NCBI RefSeq assembly: GCF_963924675.1
Contig: NC_089230.1
Coordinates: 2,915,001-2,979,000, forward strand
Length of the DNA stretch: 64,000 bases
Direction: 5' to 3'
From: Phocoena phocoena
Lineage: Eukaryota; Chordata; Mammalia; Artiodactyla; Phocoenidae
The translations under genes were made by a program, and so were the position numbers. A model generated the notes under the pieces. It worked only from the letters and a program-made list of their open reading frames with translations, had not been told where the DNA came from and did no database searches. Below, piece by piece: positions 11,111-22,923 of this stretch (within the stretch, counting starts at the first letter, position 1; the number at the start of each line of letters is the position of its first letter).

Positions 11111-14100
11111 AGAACCCCGGGACAGGCATTCTCACTCCGCAGTATTGTGTGTCCGGCCTCAAATGCGCTTCATCGTCAGAGTGACTCAGGAATTGGGGGT
11201 CCCGGGCCCCCTCAACCCTTCTGGGGCAAGGCTTTGCTCTTGGAGCCCCTCTGCCCAGGCTTAGGTGCGAGCAATGCCGGCCCTCATCAGCCTCTCGGGG
11301 TCACGTGAAATGCTGGGAGCTGGACAGTAGGAGAGACCCGAACACCACGGCCCCCAAACGCTTTACGCTCTTGGGGGGCTGTCCGTGCCAAAGCGCGGAC
11401 TGGTGATGAATCTCATTCCAGACCGACACTTCATTTTGAGCAGAGTCCTGAGAACAGCCCTGGTGAAGGAGAAAGCTCTTCCCTGTGAGGGAGGGAGGGA
11501 CCTACCTGCAGGGGCCCCTGCCCTGAGTATCTGAGGAAGTCCAAGGTGTCCGCATAAAACAACCTCATGTATTAATAAATGAGGAATTGCCCTAGACATC
11601 AGACTGAAAAAATTGTCTGATCGGTGCTGATGTAAGCTACACTGGCAACCTCCAAAACTTATCCCCCCATCTTTTTAGAGCCCTGTGCTTCCTGACTGTA
11701 GTCTTGACTTGAATGGAAAATTCCACCCTCAAGTTATAAATCCTTGGGTAAATTAGAGGATTCTTCTGGGGAGGTGCTATTTTAAAGAAGCTATTTCATA
11801 AATCTAGTTATACCTCCTAAAACAGGCCTTATCAGTTTGATGTGGCCCCCAATTTCTAAGAGATGAAATGATATTTAGAAGAGGTGAGACTCCTGGTGCC
11901 TGTTTTCTATGAACTTGGCAAACACGTCATTTATCACAAGCAGCGTATTCCTATGGGACAACTGGTTTACAGTGTATGGTAGTTCTAGCGTCTCCATGTC
12001 AAAGGGAGATAAAGCTAGAAACTGAATTTTAAGGGAAAGATACCTTTGTCTACTTCCTCTCATTGCCCTCAAGCCTACCCACCCCTTTCTCCCTTCCTTT
12101 CCTAAAGCCCTCCTCTCCCCTGTCATCCTCTCCAAAGAATTCCCCTTGTATTAACTCCTAGTTACCACTACCTAGGATTAAAGAAAGAAAGGAGAACAGT
12201 TTACTACCCCTCAAATTGTTTCCTTTAGTTTTAAAATATAAATACCCCCTAGAATTAAGGGACAGAGACTTTCAAAGATGTTATTTTTTTGGTGTCAGTT
12301 ACTGTTGAAAATAACCCTTTCCTAACTAGATAGTTGGAAGTTATCCAGATGTTATCCTTTGGTGCTTAGAAATGGGATTTTAAGTTTCTAATTACCCACT
12401 GACATAATTTGCCATTAAAAATGTCACTTTGCTATATATATGTATCAGTATACATACATACTGTTCTTTTTGAAAAATAAGATTGTAGGGTTGCAAAATG
12501 AACCGACCGAATGTGGAATCTTGAAGAACATGAACGCCAGTGAGAAGTTTTGGAAGCTGATTCAGGAGGAAACTTGTGGAACAGAAACCAAACAAAAACT
12601 CCAGAATATAAAATTAAAAAGTTTGTATTTATCCTTTTTTTCTTCTGAATTTGAATAATTTTTTTTCACTTTTTAGCAGTTAATTCTGGGAAATAGTGCT
12701 ATAATCTGCCTTCCAATTAGGTTAATATTACAGGAGAACCATTTTTTAAATACTTTAAAACTATATTTTTAAAACTATATTGATTTTTAATGTCATTTCT
12801 TAAATAAGCCCTCTAATGTGCTTATGTGTTCGATGTTTTGTTTAGTGCACTGACATCAGTGATAGCAGTAATCATCAAAAACTACAGTTCAGAGGGTGAA
12901 CAAAACTACACGTTTTTTTCCCTCAGTGCGTTACTTGGGCTGCTTCTCTCACCAAAGAAGAAATCCATCTCACTAAAAGTGGAGCACGCGCTTCTTGCTC
13001 AGAACCGCGCACAAATGCAGATTGCCTGAGTGATGAGAAACCAGGGTTCCCCAAACCTGCTTGAAGTTTGAGAACATGAGATTTTCAAGTAAGGCTGCAA
13101 GGAAATATGTAAGCTAACGCTTCTTTATTGAGTCATGTAATGCTAGTAACGTCACACAGCATCACTTATGCTAATGGAAGCATACTTTTTCAGCAAGTAA
13201 GAGGCTGCAATCATTTGGAAGTAAGTGAAACTTACACCGGCACCTCTGCATGGCTCGTGGCTCGTTTGGATAAACTGGTTGGTTCAAATGACCTTCATGA
13301 GAACCTCATAGAGTTCGGTGGTTGAGTGCCACCTTCCCTTAGGTCTGCAGTATTCTATGATGAAACCCTCTGGATTCTTGCATAAATATTTATTAACTGC
13401 TCACCGTGCCAGGACTGGTTTAGGCAATGTAGATCCATGGGGAACACGACAGGCTGATAGTCACTGATAGTTTTTCTATGGACAAAATGCTGAGGCAAAG
13501 TATTTTGAGGTGCGCATCACCTTTTATTAACTATGCATTCACGTTAATGCCATGAATGAATATTCTAGTCTCTCTTCTCTAACATACTGATAAATGGACT
13601 GTTTCCTGCCATATCGGTAAACAAAGGATGTAGCTCTCTCAGGGTTACTTGACATGCTTCCTCCCGGGCTTGAAGTCCTAAAAATTCCTGCTGAATAAAA
13701 CATAACTCAAGTTTTAGGTTGTGAATATTTTTCTTATTTTTATTTTTTGGTTGTGAATATTTTTTAAGTTGACACTACGTTCCGGGTTTTACAAGCAATA
13801 TTATCTTTCACATTACCCCATATGTGGTTGTGTGCTGTTTCCACAGAAATGTCTAAAGAAATTTTGCTCAAACTTGCATATTTCTTAAGTAATTTGTGCA
13901 TTTAATCCATTTAACATGAAATTTCCAGAGAAGATTTCAACAGTTAGAGTGACTTTTTTTTTAGAATGGAAAAATCAAGTGCAGATTTGGGAGTGGTGTG
14001 TTGCGCTCGCAGCCCTCCTGAAGGGAGGGGATGGCATGCCGGCTTCTGGGGAAGCTCCTCTGAATAGACAATTCTGGAAAGGAGCCAGCGGTTTGATCCT

Positions 14101-14606
14101 GGTCGGGAAGCAAGGAGTGCGGGACCCAGCCTGGAGCCGGTCACTGTTGAATGCAGGCTTATGCGTGTTCACGCCGAGCTGCCCATTTCTCTCTATAAGC
14201 AGGACGTAATCCTGGTAACTCAGGGTGTACCTTTTTGAATGGACACAGAAAGCTGGGCTACATGAACAAGGGTTTTAAATTAGAGATAGAAAGTCAAACA
14301 AAAACACCTTCCTCACTACTGAGACTGTGTATGTGTGAAGGTGAAAGATGCAAGTTGTTTTGTGTTGTGTAACAGACCAGTGTGATGAAGGGGTCCTCAC
14401 TCCCGCTGGGAATCTCAGTCATCGTTGGCAATCAAAGATGTCACAGTTGGGAGCTGAGGCTTAGGTGTCCACCATGAGGGAATCTGAGCACCAGGTTGGC
14501 AGCCTGTTCATAGACACTCACAAAAGAAAAATTGTACACTTTCTAGAAAGTACAGGACTTTGATCTAAATAGGTGTCTACAAACGTTGTTTACTAAATTT
14601 TGGAAT
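11111..14606. other. Unique sequence downstream of the CpG island
   Basis: Largely repeat-free by eye. Near 13380-13450 a stretch resembling an ancient 'tttattgagcacctac' repeat is too diverged to name. A 16-bp direct repeat GGTTGTGAATATTTTT lies at 13718-13733 and 13749-13764. The frame at 12440-12658 (72 codons) has no acceptor or donor of quality. Confidence 0.5.
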
Positions 14607-14785
14607 TAAAAAATAATTTATTGACGTATACTTGATTTACAATGCCCTGTTAGTTTCAGGTTTGCAGCAAAGTGATTCAGTTATACATATATGTATGTAT
14701 CTATTATTTTTTAGATTCTTTCCCCTTCTAGCTTATTGCAAAATGTTGAGTATAGTTCCCTGTGCTATACAGTAGGTCCTTAGTG
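14607..14785 (-). mobile_element. L1 LINE 3' end, short insertion
   Basis: The plus strand shows the reverse complement of the artiodactyl-type L1 3' UTR: TTTATTGACGTATACTTGAT, CAGCAAAGTGATTCAGTTAT, and CCCTGTGCTATACAGTAGG. A 7-bp candidate target duplication TTGGAAT flanks it at 14600-14606 and 14786-14792. Extremely 5'-truncated. Confidence 0.82.
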
Positions 14786-14792
14786 TTGGAAT

Positions 14793-16094
14793 ATTTAAAT
14801 GGTGTATATAAAATGTGTTTCTTTTGTCTCTACCAAGATACGTTTCGTTTCTCTCAGAATTTTAAGAATTAAAACATATTGATGTATTTTTTGACGTTTA
14901 TACAATGACAAATTTAAAAATCTACCAGCAGTTATGTTTATAAATAATAAGATTAAATACTGAAATACCAGAGTAAATCTTGAATAGTTGAAAGGACAGT
15001 AAATTTCCAGTTTTGTGCCAAAAGGAAGAACTTATTGTTCAAATGTTAAACTTGGCCTTAAATATTAAGCAGTATATGTCAATGTGAATTCATATTCTTT
15101 TCTGTTTATAAGGTAATGAAAAGTTATCATATGAAATGCTACAATACACTACTACACGAGCAAATAGGACCTTGATAATGAAATGTTCTCTTTCCAGTGT
15201 CTTCTCCTAGGAGAAGAGGAACCAGGCTATTGGTCAATGCTGATCAGAGGAAAGAGGTGAGATTTCTCTTATTGATGATAAGTGTGTTTTCTAATACTAT
15301 ATTTTAATTTTCATTCGGGAATTTTTTTTGCATGTCTACTGTGTCCCAGGCTTTTTAATTACTTAGAATTAACATATTGATTTCAGAGAAGTGGCTAGCG
15401 TAATGAGCATTTAAAAATTCTTACTGTATTCGGGATAATGTTTTGCATCATCCAAATAGTTTCATTTGATTGATGTAAAAGAAGGAAGTCATGATCCCTG
15501 ACTCCAAAGAGACTGTAGCATGTCTGGGAGAAAAAACATACACTAAACGTGACTCAAGGAGAATGATGAAATCACCAAATAGAAACGCGTTTAGAGAGAA
15601 AGAAAATAAATTATTCTTATCCTTTATTATATAAAATCAGGGTGAAAACAAACTAAGGAGGTTTCCTATAGATCGTAGGTTTTAGTACAGTCTTAAAGGA
15701 TTTGCTTTTCTAGAAAGGAGAGGGCTCGTCCCGTGTGTCTCTGGTGAGTTTAGGTAGCATGGTCTCTAAGTTCCCAGCTCCACTACTACCGGACCTGAGA
15801 ATGGGTTTCTTCTGATAGGATGTGTGTTTTCCATCCTTCTGCCTTTGCTGTTCTGTGCATCGCCATTCCCTCCCGAGTGGCATTTTAACTGCTATTCCAG
15901 AGCTCAGATAACATCTTCAGCAAGCTAGCATGGCCCAACTTAGAAACTGAAAGACAGGAGAATCTAGGGTAGAATGTAAAATATCAAGAGCTGTATTTTC
16001 ATACCTGTACTTCACCGGTTGGGTTTCAAAATGAGATCATTTTTTTGAGTTGGTTCATAGTGTTGGACTTTTATTTGCATACTCAGACATAGTG
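14793..16094. other. Unique sequence
   Basis: AT-rich unique DNA. It contains the exon-like interval at 15198-15256 listed separately. Confidence 0.45.
15198..15256 (+). other. Candidate 59-nt exon
   Basis: Acceptor TTCTCTTTCCAG (AG at 15196-15197) and donor AAAGAG|GTGAGA (GT at 15257-15258) bracket 59 nt. Two of the three reading frames are open throughout. It lies about 4.2 kb downstream of the CpG island on the same strand as the plus-strand candidate exon there. I do not recognise either translated peptide. Signals of this strength occur by chance every few kilobases, so this is a hypothesis. Confidence 0.25.
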
Positions 16095-16295
16095 GCAAGG
16101 ATAGAGGGACCCCTCAGGTTTGGAGTAAGACAGTCTGGGTCTGACTCCTCGCGTTGCTCCTTTACAGGCATTCTGAGCAGGTCCTAAGACCCCTGAGTGC
16201 ATCTAGGAAGTGGTGATGGTCATGCCTATTTCATGAGGTTACCATGAGAAGAACCTTAGGGGCAAGTGCCCAGCACAAATTCGTTTAAAGACAAA
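16095..16295 (+). mobile_element. MIR SINE
   Basis: AAGACAGTCTGGGTCTGACTCC matches the MIR 'agactgggttcgaatcc' region, followed by a diverged tail with TGCCTATTTCATGAGGTTACC and GGCAAGTGCCCAGCAC. Confidence 0.65.
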
Positions 16296-17950
16296 AGTGA
16301 AGAGTGTATGCTGTTTAAAATAGATTTTACTTTGTTGTGTATGTTTTTTTTAATCAAAATCGTTTTCTGAACAACTTGTTATGCTGTGTCCTGAACCTTT
16401 TCTTCACCAGAAAATTGTGTGGGTGCACGTGGTACTCAAAGCCGTTGGTGGAGGGCAGGTGTTTCGGTTTGTCTCTTGTCCCTGCGGTGCGCTGGTGGGC
16501 CAGCGCACCGGTCTCTGGGCCCTCCTAGAGGAGCCCGGTGGGCCGGACCTTCGCACCCGGGTGTCAGGAGCACAACCTTTTCCATCGCTTGACAGGGCAG
16601 GATTTGGGGACCGCTCTGTCGGACGGTTGGAGACGGCTGAAAGTTTAATTTGCAGCCAACATTCGTCTTCTGCCCTGCATTCTCTGGAAAGAAGACAAGA
16701 TGCTTTCGTGACTGCAGACTCAGAACTTCCATTTAACACTTTTCAATCAAGATAAACCTTACATATTAGACTAGGAAGGATGGTTTTCTCAAATAATGTT
16801 AGAAATGTGGAGCTTTTGAAAAAATATCATGATCCACCTGAAAGTAAGGCTTTATTGTCTCTGCAGAAATGAAGAAATTAAAAGTGCTTTTGATGTTAAT
16901 GGTTTCTGGTCACCCCTCTGCATTCAAAGAAGAAATGAATGCCGTTTCTTTGTCCACACGTACATGCATGTGTATAGAAGTATTTATGCTGGCAACAGTG
17001 GGAAAGGTTTTGGTAGGCAACTTATAAGATTTCATGGAAGTTTCAAGACAAGGATGGAAATGCCCTTTAAAAAATCCCCCCAGAAACAAAAAAACTGGGC
17101 TGGATGGTAAGGCTCTAGAAACTTCCACACAGGAAAGACTCAAACAGGTGACCTGAGCCTGGGAAGACATGTTTAAGGAAGCATAAGTGGCCTCATACAC
17201 TTGGGGTTCTCATGCAGATTTCATATTGAATTCATATTCCAATGAACATATTTCATATGTATTTCATATTTATCTTAAGTAGCTTCAGAGACCATACTAG
17301 GACCAGTGGGAAGTAATTACAAAGAAGTAAATTTCAGTTCAATATAAGAGGAATTTTTTTAATGACTAAAGGTGTATCCTTGGTCCAGGCTGACCTTTGG
17401 TAACTTGGAAGTGTAGAAGCCTAAAGGAAACACTACCATCCCCTTTTCTCCCTAACTAACCCCCTTCACCCTGCCCACCCTGGAATTTCAGGTTTGAGAT
17501 GGAGTTTCACCTAAGTGATGGAGTTTCACCTAAGGATGCTAGGTGAATCCACCTCAGTGGATGTTTCTTCCAATTCAAAGCGTATAATCATCTAAATACA
17601 GAGAAAAAACAACTAGAAAAATAAAAACACACAATGTGGAAAACAAACACACTAAACAGAGAACCCCTGTACAGAAGACTGCATATATACACTAGTTCCT
17701 AAACCAGAAACCATGATACACATGTAAGTGCTTGTTAATGTGTGATCCTACAATTAGAGTTTTCCGTTTTATAGCTTTTTAGGAGATGGTAAGACTTTAC
17801 ATATATATATAAAAAAATAGCTGAATTTAAATAAGACTTACAGGCTTCAGTCTGTGATATTTACAGGGCTATGGGAAAAGGCTTTAGAGAATGAACTAAA
17901 AATAAAAAATATCCTACATATAATAGTATAATGAGCAAAATGGTTCTTAT
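16296..17950. other. Unique sequence with a 124-codon open frame and a tandem duplication
   Basis: An open frame of 124 codons runs from 16381 to 16755. It contains an acceptor-like CTTTTCTTCACCAG ending at 16410 and a weak donor at 16459, but the composition is unremarkable and I do not recognise the product. GATGGAGTTTCACCTAAG is tandemly repeated at 17498-17515 and 17517-17534. A palindromic AT stretch (TTAATTAATTAA) begins at about 17956, next to the L1. Confidence 0.4.
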
Positions 17951-19140
17951 GTTTTTTAATTAATTAATTTTTAAAATTTAATCATTTTTTTTATACAGCA
18001 GGTACTCATTAGTTATCTATTTTATACATACTGTTGTACATATGTCAATCCCAATCTCCCAATTTTCATCACACCACCACCACCCCCTTTCCCCCCTTGG
18101 TGACCATACGTTTGTTCTCTACATCTGTGTCTCTATTTCTGCCTTGCAAACTGGTTCTCCTGTACCATTTTTCTAGATTCCACATATATGTGTTAATATA
18201 TGGTATTTGTTTTTCTCTTTCTGACTTACTTCACTCTGTATGACAGTCTCTAGATGCATCCATGTCTCTACAAATGACCCAGTTTCGTTCCTTTTTATGG
18301 CTGAGTAATATTCCACTGGATATATGTACCACATCTTTTTTATCCATTCTTCTGTCAATGGGCATTTAGGTTGCTTCCATGACCTGGCTATTGTAAATAG
18401 TGCTGCAATGAACAATGGGGTGCATGTGTGTTTTTGAATTATGTTTTTCTCTGGGTGTATCTCCAGTAGTGGGATTGCTGGGTCATATGGTAATTCTAGT
18501 TTTACTTTTCTAAGGAACCTCCATACTGTTCTCCATAGTGGCTGTATCAATCTACATTCCCACCAACAGTGCAAGAGGGTTCCCACACCCGCTCCAGTAT
18601 TTGTTGTTTGTAGATTTTCTGATGATGCCCATTCTAACTGGTGTGAGGTGATATCTCATTGTAGTTTTGATTTGCATTTCTCTAATAATTAGTGATGTTG
18701 AGCATCTTTTCATGTGCCTCTTGGCCATCTGTATGTCTTCTTTGGAGAGATGTCTATTTAGGTTTTCTGCCCATTTTTGGATTGGGTTGTTGTTTTTTTA
18801 ATATTGAGCTGCATGAACTGTTTATATATTTTGGAGATTAATACTTTGTCTGTTGATTCACTTGCAAATATTTTCTCCCATCCTGAGGGTTGTCTTTTCA
18901 TCTTGTTTGTAGTTTCCTTTGCTGTGCAAAAGCTTTTAAGTTTCATTAGGTCCCATTTGTTTATTTTTGTTTTTATTTCCATTATTCTAGGATGTGGCTC
19001 AAAAAAGATCTTGCTGTGATTTATGTCAAAGAGTCTTCTTCCTATGTTTTCCTCTAAGAGTTTTATAGTGTCTGGTCTTCCATTTAGGTCTTTAATCCAT
19101 TGTGAGTTTATTTTTGTATGTGGTGTTAGGGAGTGTTCTA

Positions 19141-19230
19141 ATAAAATAAATAAAATAAAATAAAAAATTTTATTTATAATAAATAAATAAAATAAAATAA
19201 TAAAAAAATAAAATAAAAAAATAAAATAAA
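19141..19230. repeat. A-rich microsatellite, (TAAAA)n/(TAAA)n
   Basis: Ninety bases made of TAAAA and TAAA units with one TTTTATTTATAAT interruption. It sits between GAGTGTTCTAA and CTGTCCAGTTTTCCC, which are adjacent apart from about 20 bp in ordinary L1 copies, so it grew inside L1 ORF2 after insertion. Confidence 0.9.
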
Positions 19231-21826
19231 ACTGTCCAGTTTTCCCAGCACCACTTATTGAAGAGACTGTCTTTTCTCCATTGTATATCCTTGCCTCCTT
19301 TGTCATAGATAGTTGACCATAGATGCATGGGTTTATCTTTGGGCTTTCTATCCTGTTCCATTGAGCTATAGTTCTGTTTTTGTGCCAGTACCACACTGTC
19401 TTGATTGCTGTAGCTTTGTAGTATAGTCTAAAGTCAGCAAGTCTGTTTCCTCCAGCTCCCTTTTTTTCCCCTCAAGATTACTTTGGCTATTTGGGGTCTT
19501 TTGTATCTCCATACAAATTTAAAGATTTTTTTGTTCTAGTTTGTAAAAAATGCCATTGGTAATTTGATAGGGATTGCATTGAACCTATAGATTGCTTTGG
19601 GTAGTATAGTCATTTTCACAATATTGATTCTTCCAATCCAAGAACATGGTATGTCTCTCCATCTGTTTGTGTCTTCTTTGATTCCTTTCATCAATGTCTT
19701 ATAGTTTTCTGAGTACAGGTCTTTTACCACCTTATGCAGGTTTATTCCTAGGTATTTTATTCTTTTTGTTGCAATGGTGAATGGGATTGTTTCCTTAATT
19801 TCTCATTCTGATCTCTTGTTGTTAGTGTATAGGAATGCAAGAGATTTCTGTGTATTAATTTTGTATCCTGCAACTTTACCAAATTCACTGATTAGCTGTA
19901 GTCGTTTTCTGGTGGCATCTTTAGGATTCTCTATGTATAGTATCATGTCATCTGCAAACAGTGACAGTTTTACTTCTTCCTTTCCAGTTTGTGTTCCTTT
20001 TATTTCTTTTTCTTCTCTGATTGCCGTGGTTAAGACCTCCAAATCTATGTTGAATAATAGTGGTAAGAGTGGACATTCTTGTCTTGTTCCTGACCTTAGA
20101 GGAAATGCTTTCAGTTTTTCACCATTGAGAATGATGTTTGCTGTGGGTTTGTCATATATGGCCTTTATTATGTTGAGGTAGGTTCCATCTATGCCCACCT
20201 TCTGGAGAGTTTTTTATCATAAATGGGTGTTGAATTTTGTCAGAAGCTTTTTTTGCATCTATTGAGACGATCAAATTGGTTTTTGTTTCCTTTTCTTTTA
20301 TTTTGTTTTTTTGATCATATGGTTTTTATTCTTTATTTGTTAATATGGTGTATCACACTGATTGATTTGCATATATTGAAGGATCCTTGCCTTCCTGGGA
20401 TAAATTCCACTTGATCATGTTGTGTGATCCTTTTAATGTGTTGTTGGATTCTGTTTGCTAGTATTTTTGCATCTATATTCATCAGTGATATTGGTCATTA
20501 ATTTTCTTTTTTTTGTAGTATCTTTGTCTAGTTTTGGTATCAGGGTGATGGTGACCTCATAGAATGAGTTTGGGAGTGTTCCTTCCTCTGCAAGTTTTTG
20601 GAAGAGTTTGAGAAGGATGGGTGTTAGCTCTTCTCTAAATGTTTGATAGAATTCACCTGTGAAGCCACATGGTCCTGGACTTTTGTTTGTTGGAAGATTT
20701 TTAATCATAGTTTCAATTTCATTACTTGTGATTGGTCTGTTCATATTTTCTATTTCTTCCTGGTTCAGTGTTAGAAGGTTATACCTTTCTAAGAATTTGT
20801 CCATCTCTTCCAGGTTGTCCACTTTATTGGCATAGAGTTGCTTGTAGTAGTCTCTAATGATGCTTTGTATTTCTGTGATGTCTTGTAATTTCTCCTTTTT
20901 CATTTCTAATTTTATTGATTTGGGTCTTCTCCTTTTTCTAGATGAGGCTGGCTAAAGGTTTATCAGTTTTGTTTATCTTCTCAAAGAACCAACTTTTAGT
21001 TTTATTGATCTTTGCTATTGTTTTCTTTGTTTCTATTTCATTTATTTCTGCTCTGATGTTTATGATTTCTTTCCTTCTACTAACTTTGGGTTTTGTTTGT
21101 TCTTCTTTCTATAATTCCTTTAGGTGTAAGGTTAGATTTTTTATTTTTCTTGTTTCTTGATGTAGGATTTTATTGCTATAAACTTCCCTCTTAGAACTGT
21201 TCTTGCTGCATCCATAGGTTTTGGATCATCGTGTTTTTGTTGTCATTTGTCTCTAGGTATTTTCTGATTTCCTCAGTGATCTCTTGGTTATTTAGTAATG
21301 TATTGTTTAGCCTCCATGTGTTTGTATTTTTTACAGATTTTTTACTGTAATTGATACCTAGTCTCATATCTAAGTTGTGGTCGGAAAAGATGCTTGATAT
21401 GATTTCAATTTTCTTAAATTTACTGAGGCTTGACTTGTGACCCAAGATGTGATCTATCTTGGAGAGTGGTCCATGTGCACTTGAGAAGAAAGTGTAATCT
21501 GCTGTTTTTGGATGGAATGTCTTATAAATGTCAATTAACCTATCTAGTCTATTGAGTCATTTAAATCTTGTGTATCCTTAGTAATTTTCTGTCTAGATGA
21601 TCTGTCCTTTGGTGTAAGTGAGGTGTTAAAGTTCCCCACTATTATTGTGTTACCATTGATTCCCTCTTTTATAGCTGTTAGCATTTGCTTATGTATTGAG
21701 GTACTCCTATGTTGGGTGCATATATGTCTATAATTGTTATATCTTCTTCTTGGATTGATCCCTTGAACATTATGTAGTGTCCTTCCTTGTCTCTTGTAAC
21801 ATTCATTTCTTTTTTTTTCTTATGTA

Positions 21827-22143
21827 TTTTTTTTTTTTTTTTTGGCTGCATTGGGTCTTTGTTGCTGCATGTGGGCTTTTCTCTAGTTGTGGTGACTGGG
21901 GGCCACTCTTTGTTGCAGTGTGCATGCTTCTCATTGTGGTGGCTTCTGTTGTTGTGGAGCATGGGTTCTAGGCACGTGGGCTTCAGTAGTTGTGGCTTGA
22001 GGGCTCTAGAGCGCAGGCTCAGTAGTTGTGGCACACGGGCTTAGCTGCTCCACGGCATGTGGGAGCCTCCTGGACCAGGGCTCAAACCCATGTCCCCTGC
22101 ATTGCCAGGCGGATTCTTAACCACTGTGCCACCAGGGAAGCCC
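21827..22143 (-). mobile_element. CHR-family SINE, long form
   Basis: About 300-bp form: T-run, GGCTGCATTGGGTCTTTGTTG, repeated GCAGGCTCAGTAGTTGTGGC-type blocks, then CCACCAGGGAAGCCCC, the reverse complement of the 5' end. It is the first of three SINEs in one L1 target site. Target sequence resembling CACATTCTTTATTT is repeated after each copy. Confidence 0.93.
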
Positions 22144-22146
22144 CAC

Positions 22147-22362
22147 TTTATTTATTTATTTATTTATTTTGTGGTATGCGGGCCTCTCACTGTTGGGGCC
22201 TCTCCCGTTGTGGAGCACAGTCTCCATACACGCAGGCTCAGCAGCCATGGCTCACAGGCCCAGCTGCTCCGCGGCATGTGGGATCTTCCCAGACCGGGGC
22301 ACGAACCTGTGTCCCCTGTACCAGCAGGCGGACTCTCAACCACTGCACAACCAGGGAAGCCC
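22147..22362 (-). mobile_element. CHR-family SINE, young short form
   Basis: TTTA-rich tail, then TGTGGTATGCGGGCCTCTCA and the family body, ending ACCAGGGAAGCCC. Inserted at the same target as its left neighbour. The following CACATTCTTTATTTATT is a target duplication. Confidence 0.93.
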
Positions 22363-22374
22363 ACATTCTTTATT

Positions 22375-22602
22375 TATTTATTTATTTTTTGGGTTTTTTT
22401 TTTTTTTTGCGGTACGTGGGCCTCTCACTGTTGTGGCCTCTCCCGTTGCGGAGCACAGGCTCCGGACGCGCAGGCTCAGCGGCCATGGCTCACGGGCCCA
22501 GCCGCTCCGTGGCATGTGGGATCTTCCCAGACCGGGGCACGAACCCGTGTCCCCTGCATCGGCAGGAGGACTCTCAACCACTGCACCAACAGGGAAGCTC
22601 CC
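22375..22602 (-). mobile_element. CHR-family SINE, young short form
   Basis: T-run, then GCGGTACGTGGGCCTCTCAC and the body, ending ACAGGGAAGCTCC. Followed by CACATTCTTTATTTT, where the host L1 resumes. Third insertion in the stack. Confidence 0.93.
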
Positions 22603-22923
22603 ACATTCTTTATTTTAAAGTCTACTTTATCCGATGTGAGTGTTGCTACTTCAGCTTTCTTTTGATTTCCATTTGCATGGAATATCTTTTTCCATCCCCT
22701 CACTTTCAATCTGTATGTGTCTCTAGGTCTGAAGTGGGTCTCTTGTAGACAGCATATGCATGGGTCTTATTTTTGTATCCATTCAGCGAGCCTGTGTCTT
22801 TTGGTTGGAGCATTTAATCCTTTCACATTTAAGGTAATTATCAATATGTACATTCCTATTACCATTTTCTTAATTTTGGGGGGTTTGTTTTTGTAGGTCA
22901 TTTTCTTCTCTTGTGTTTCCCAC

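Larger units (their letters stand above)
18173..22852 (-). pseudogene. L1 ORF2 (endonuclease-reverse transcriptase) remnant
   Basis: ORF2 encodes the endonuclease and reverse transcriptase that nick target DNA and copy RNA into it. Pieces are readable in several frames. The N-terminal endonuclease start is near 22852, and its domain is interrupted by three SINEs at 21827-22602. The end of the endonuclease region lies at 21191-21445. The finger/palm region is at 20433-20903. The catalytic FADD box is still present at 19947-19958, but the neighbouring conserved RQGCPLSPLLF block reads [11 protein letters not shown], so two conserved positions are lost. The C-terminal region runs to a stop near 18173. 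A (TAAAA)-type array at 19141-19230 replaces about 20 bp of C-terminal coding sequence. Inactive. Confidence 0.9.

Noticed and set aside
16411..16458. 16-codon exon-like interval with a good acceptor
   Set aside because: The donor (CAG|GTGTTT) is weak and the open frame simply continues past it. Kept only as a note under the unique block.
18758..19396. 212-codon minus-strand protein
   Set aside because: C-terminal piece of L1 ORF2 lengthened by reading through the (TAAAA)n array, not a separate gene.
22026..22748. 240- and 202-codon frames on the plus strand
   Set aside because: They are translations of three SINEs inserted antisense in an L1. The same peptide text recurs at every CHR SINE in the window.
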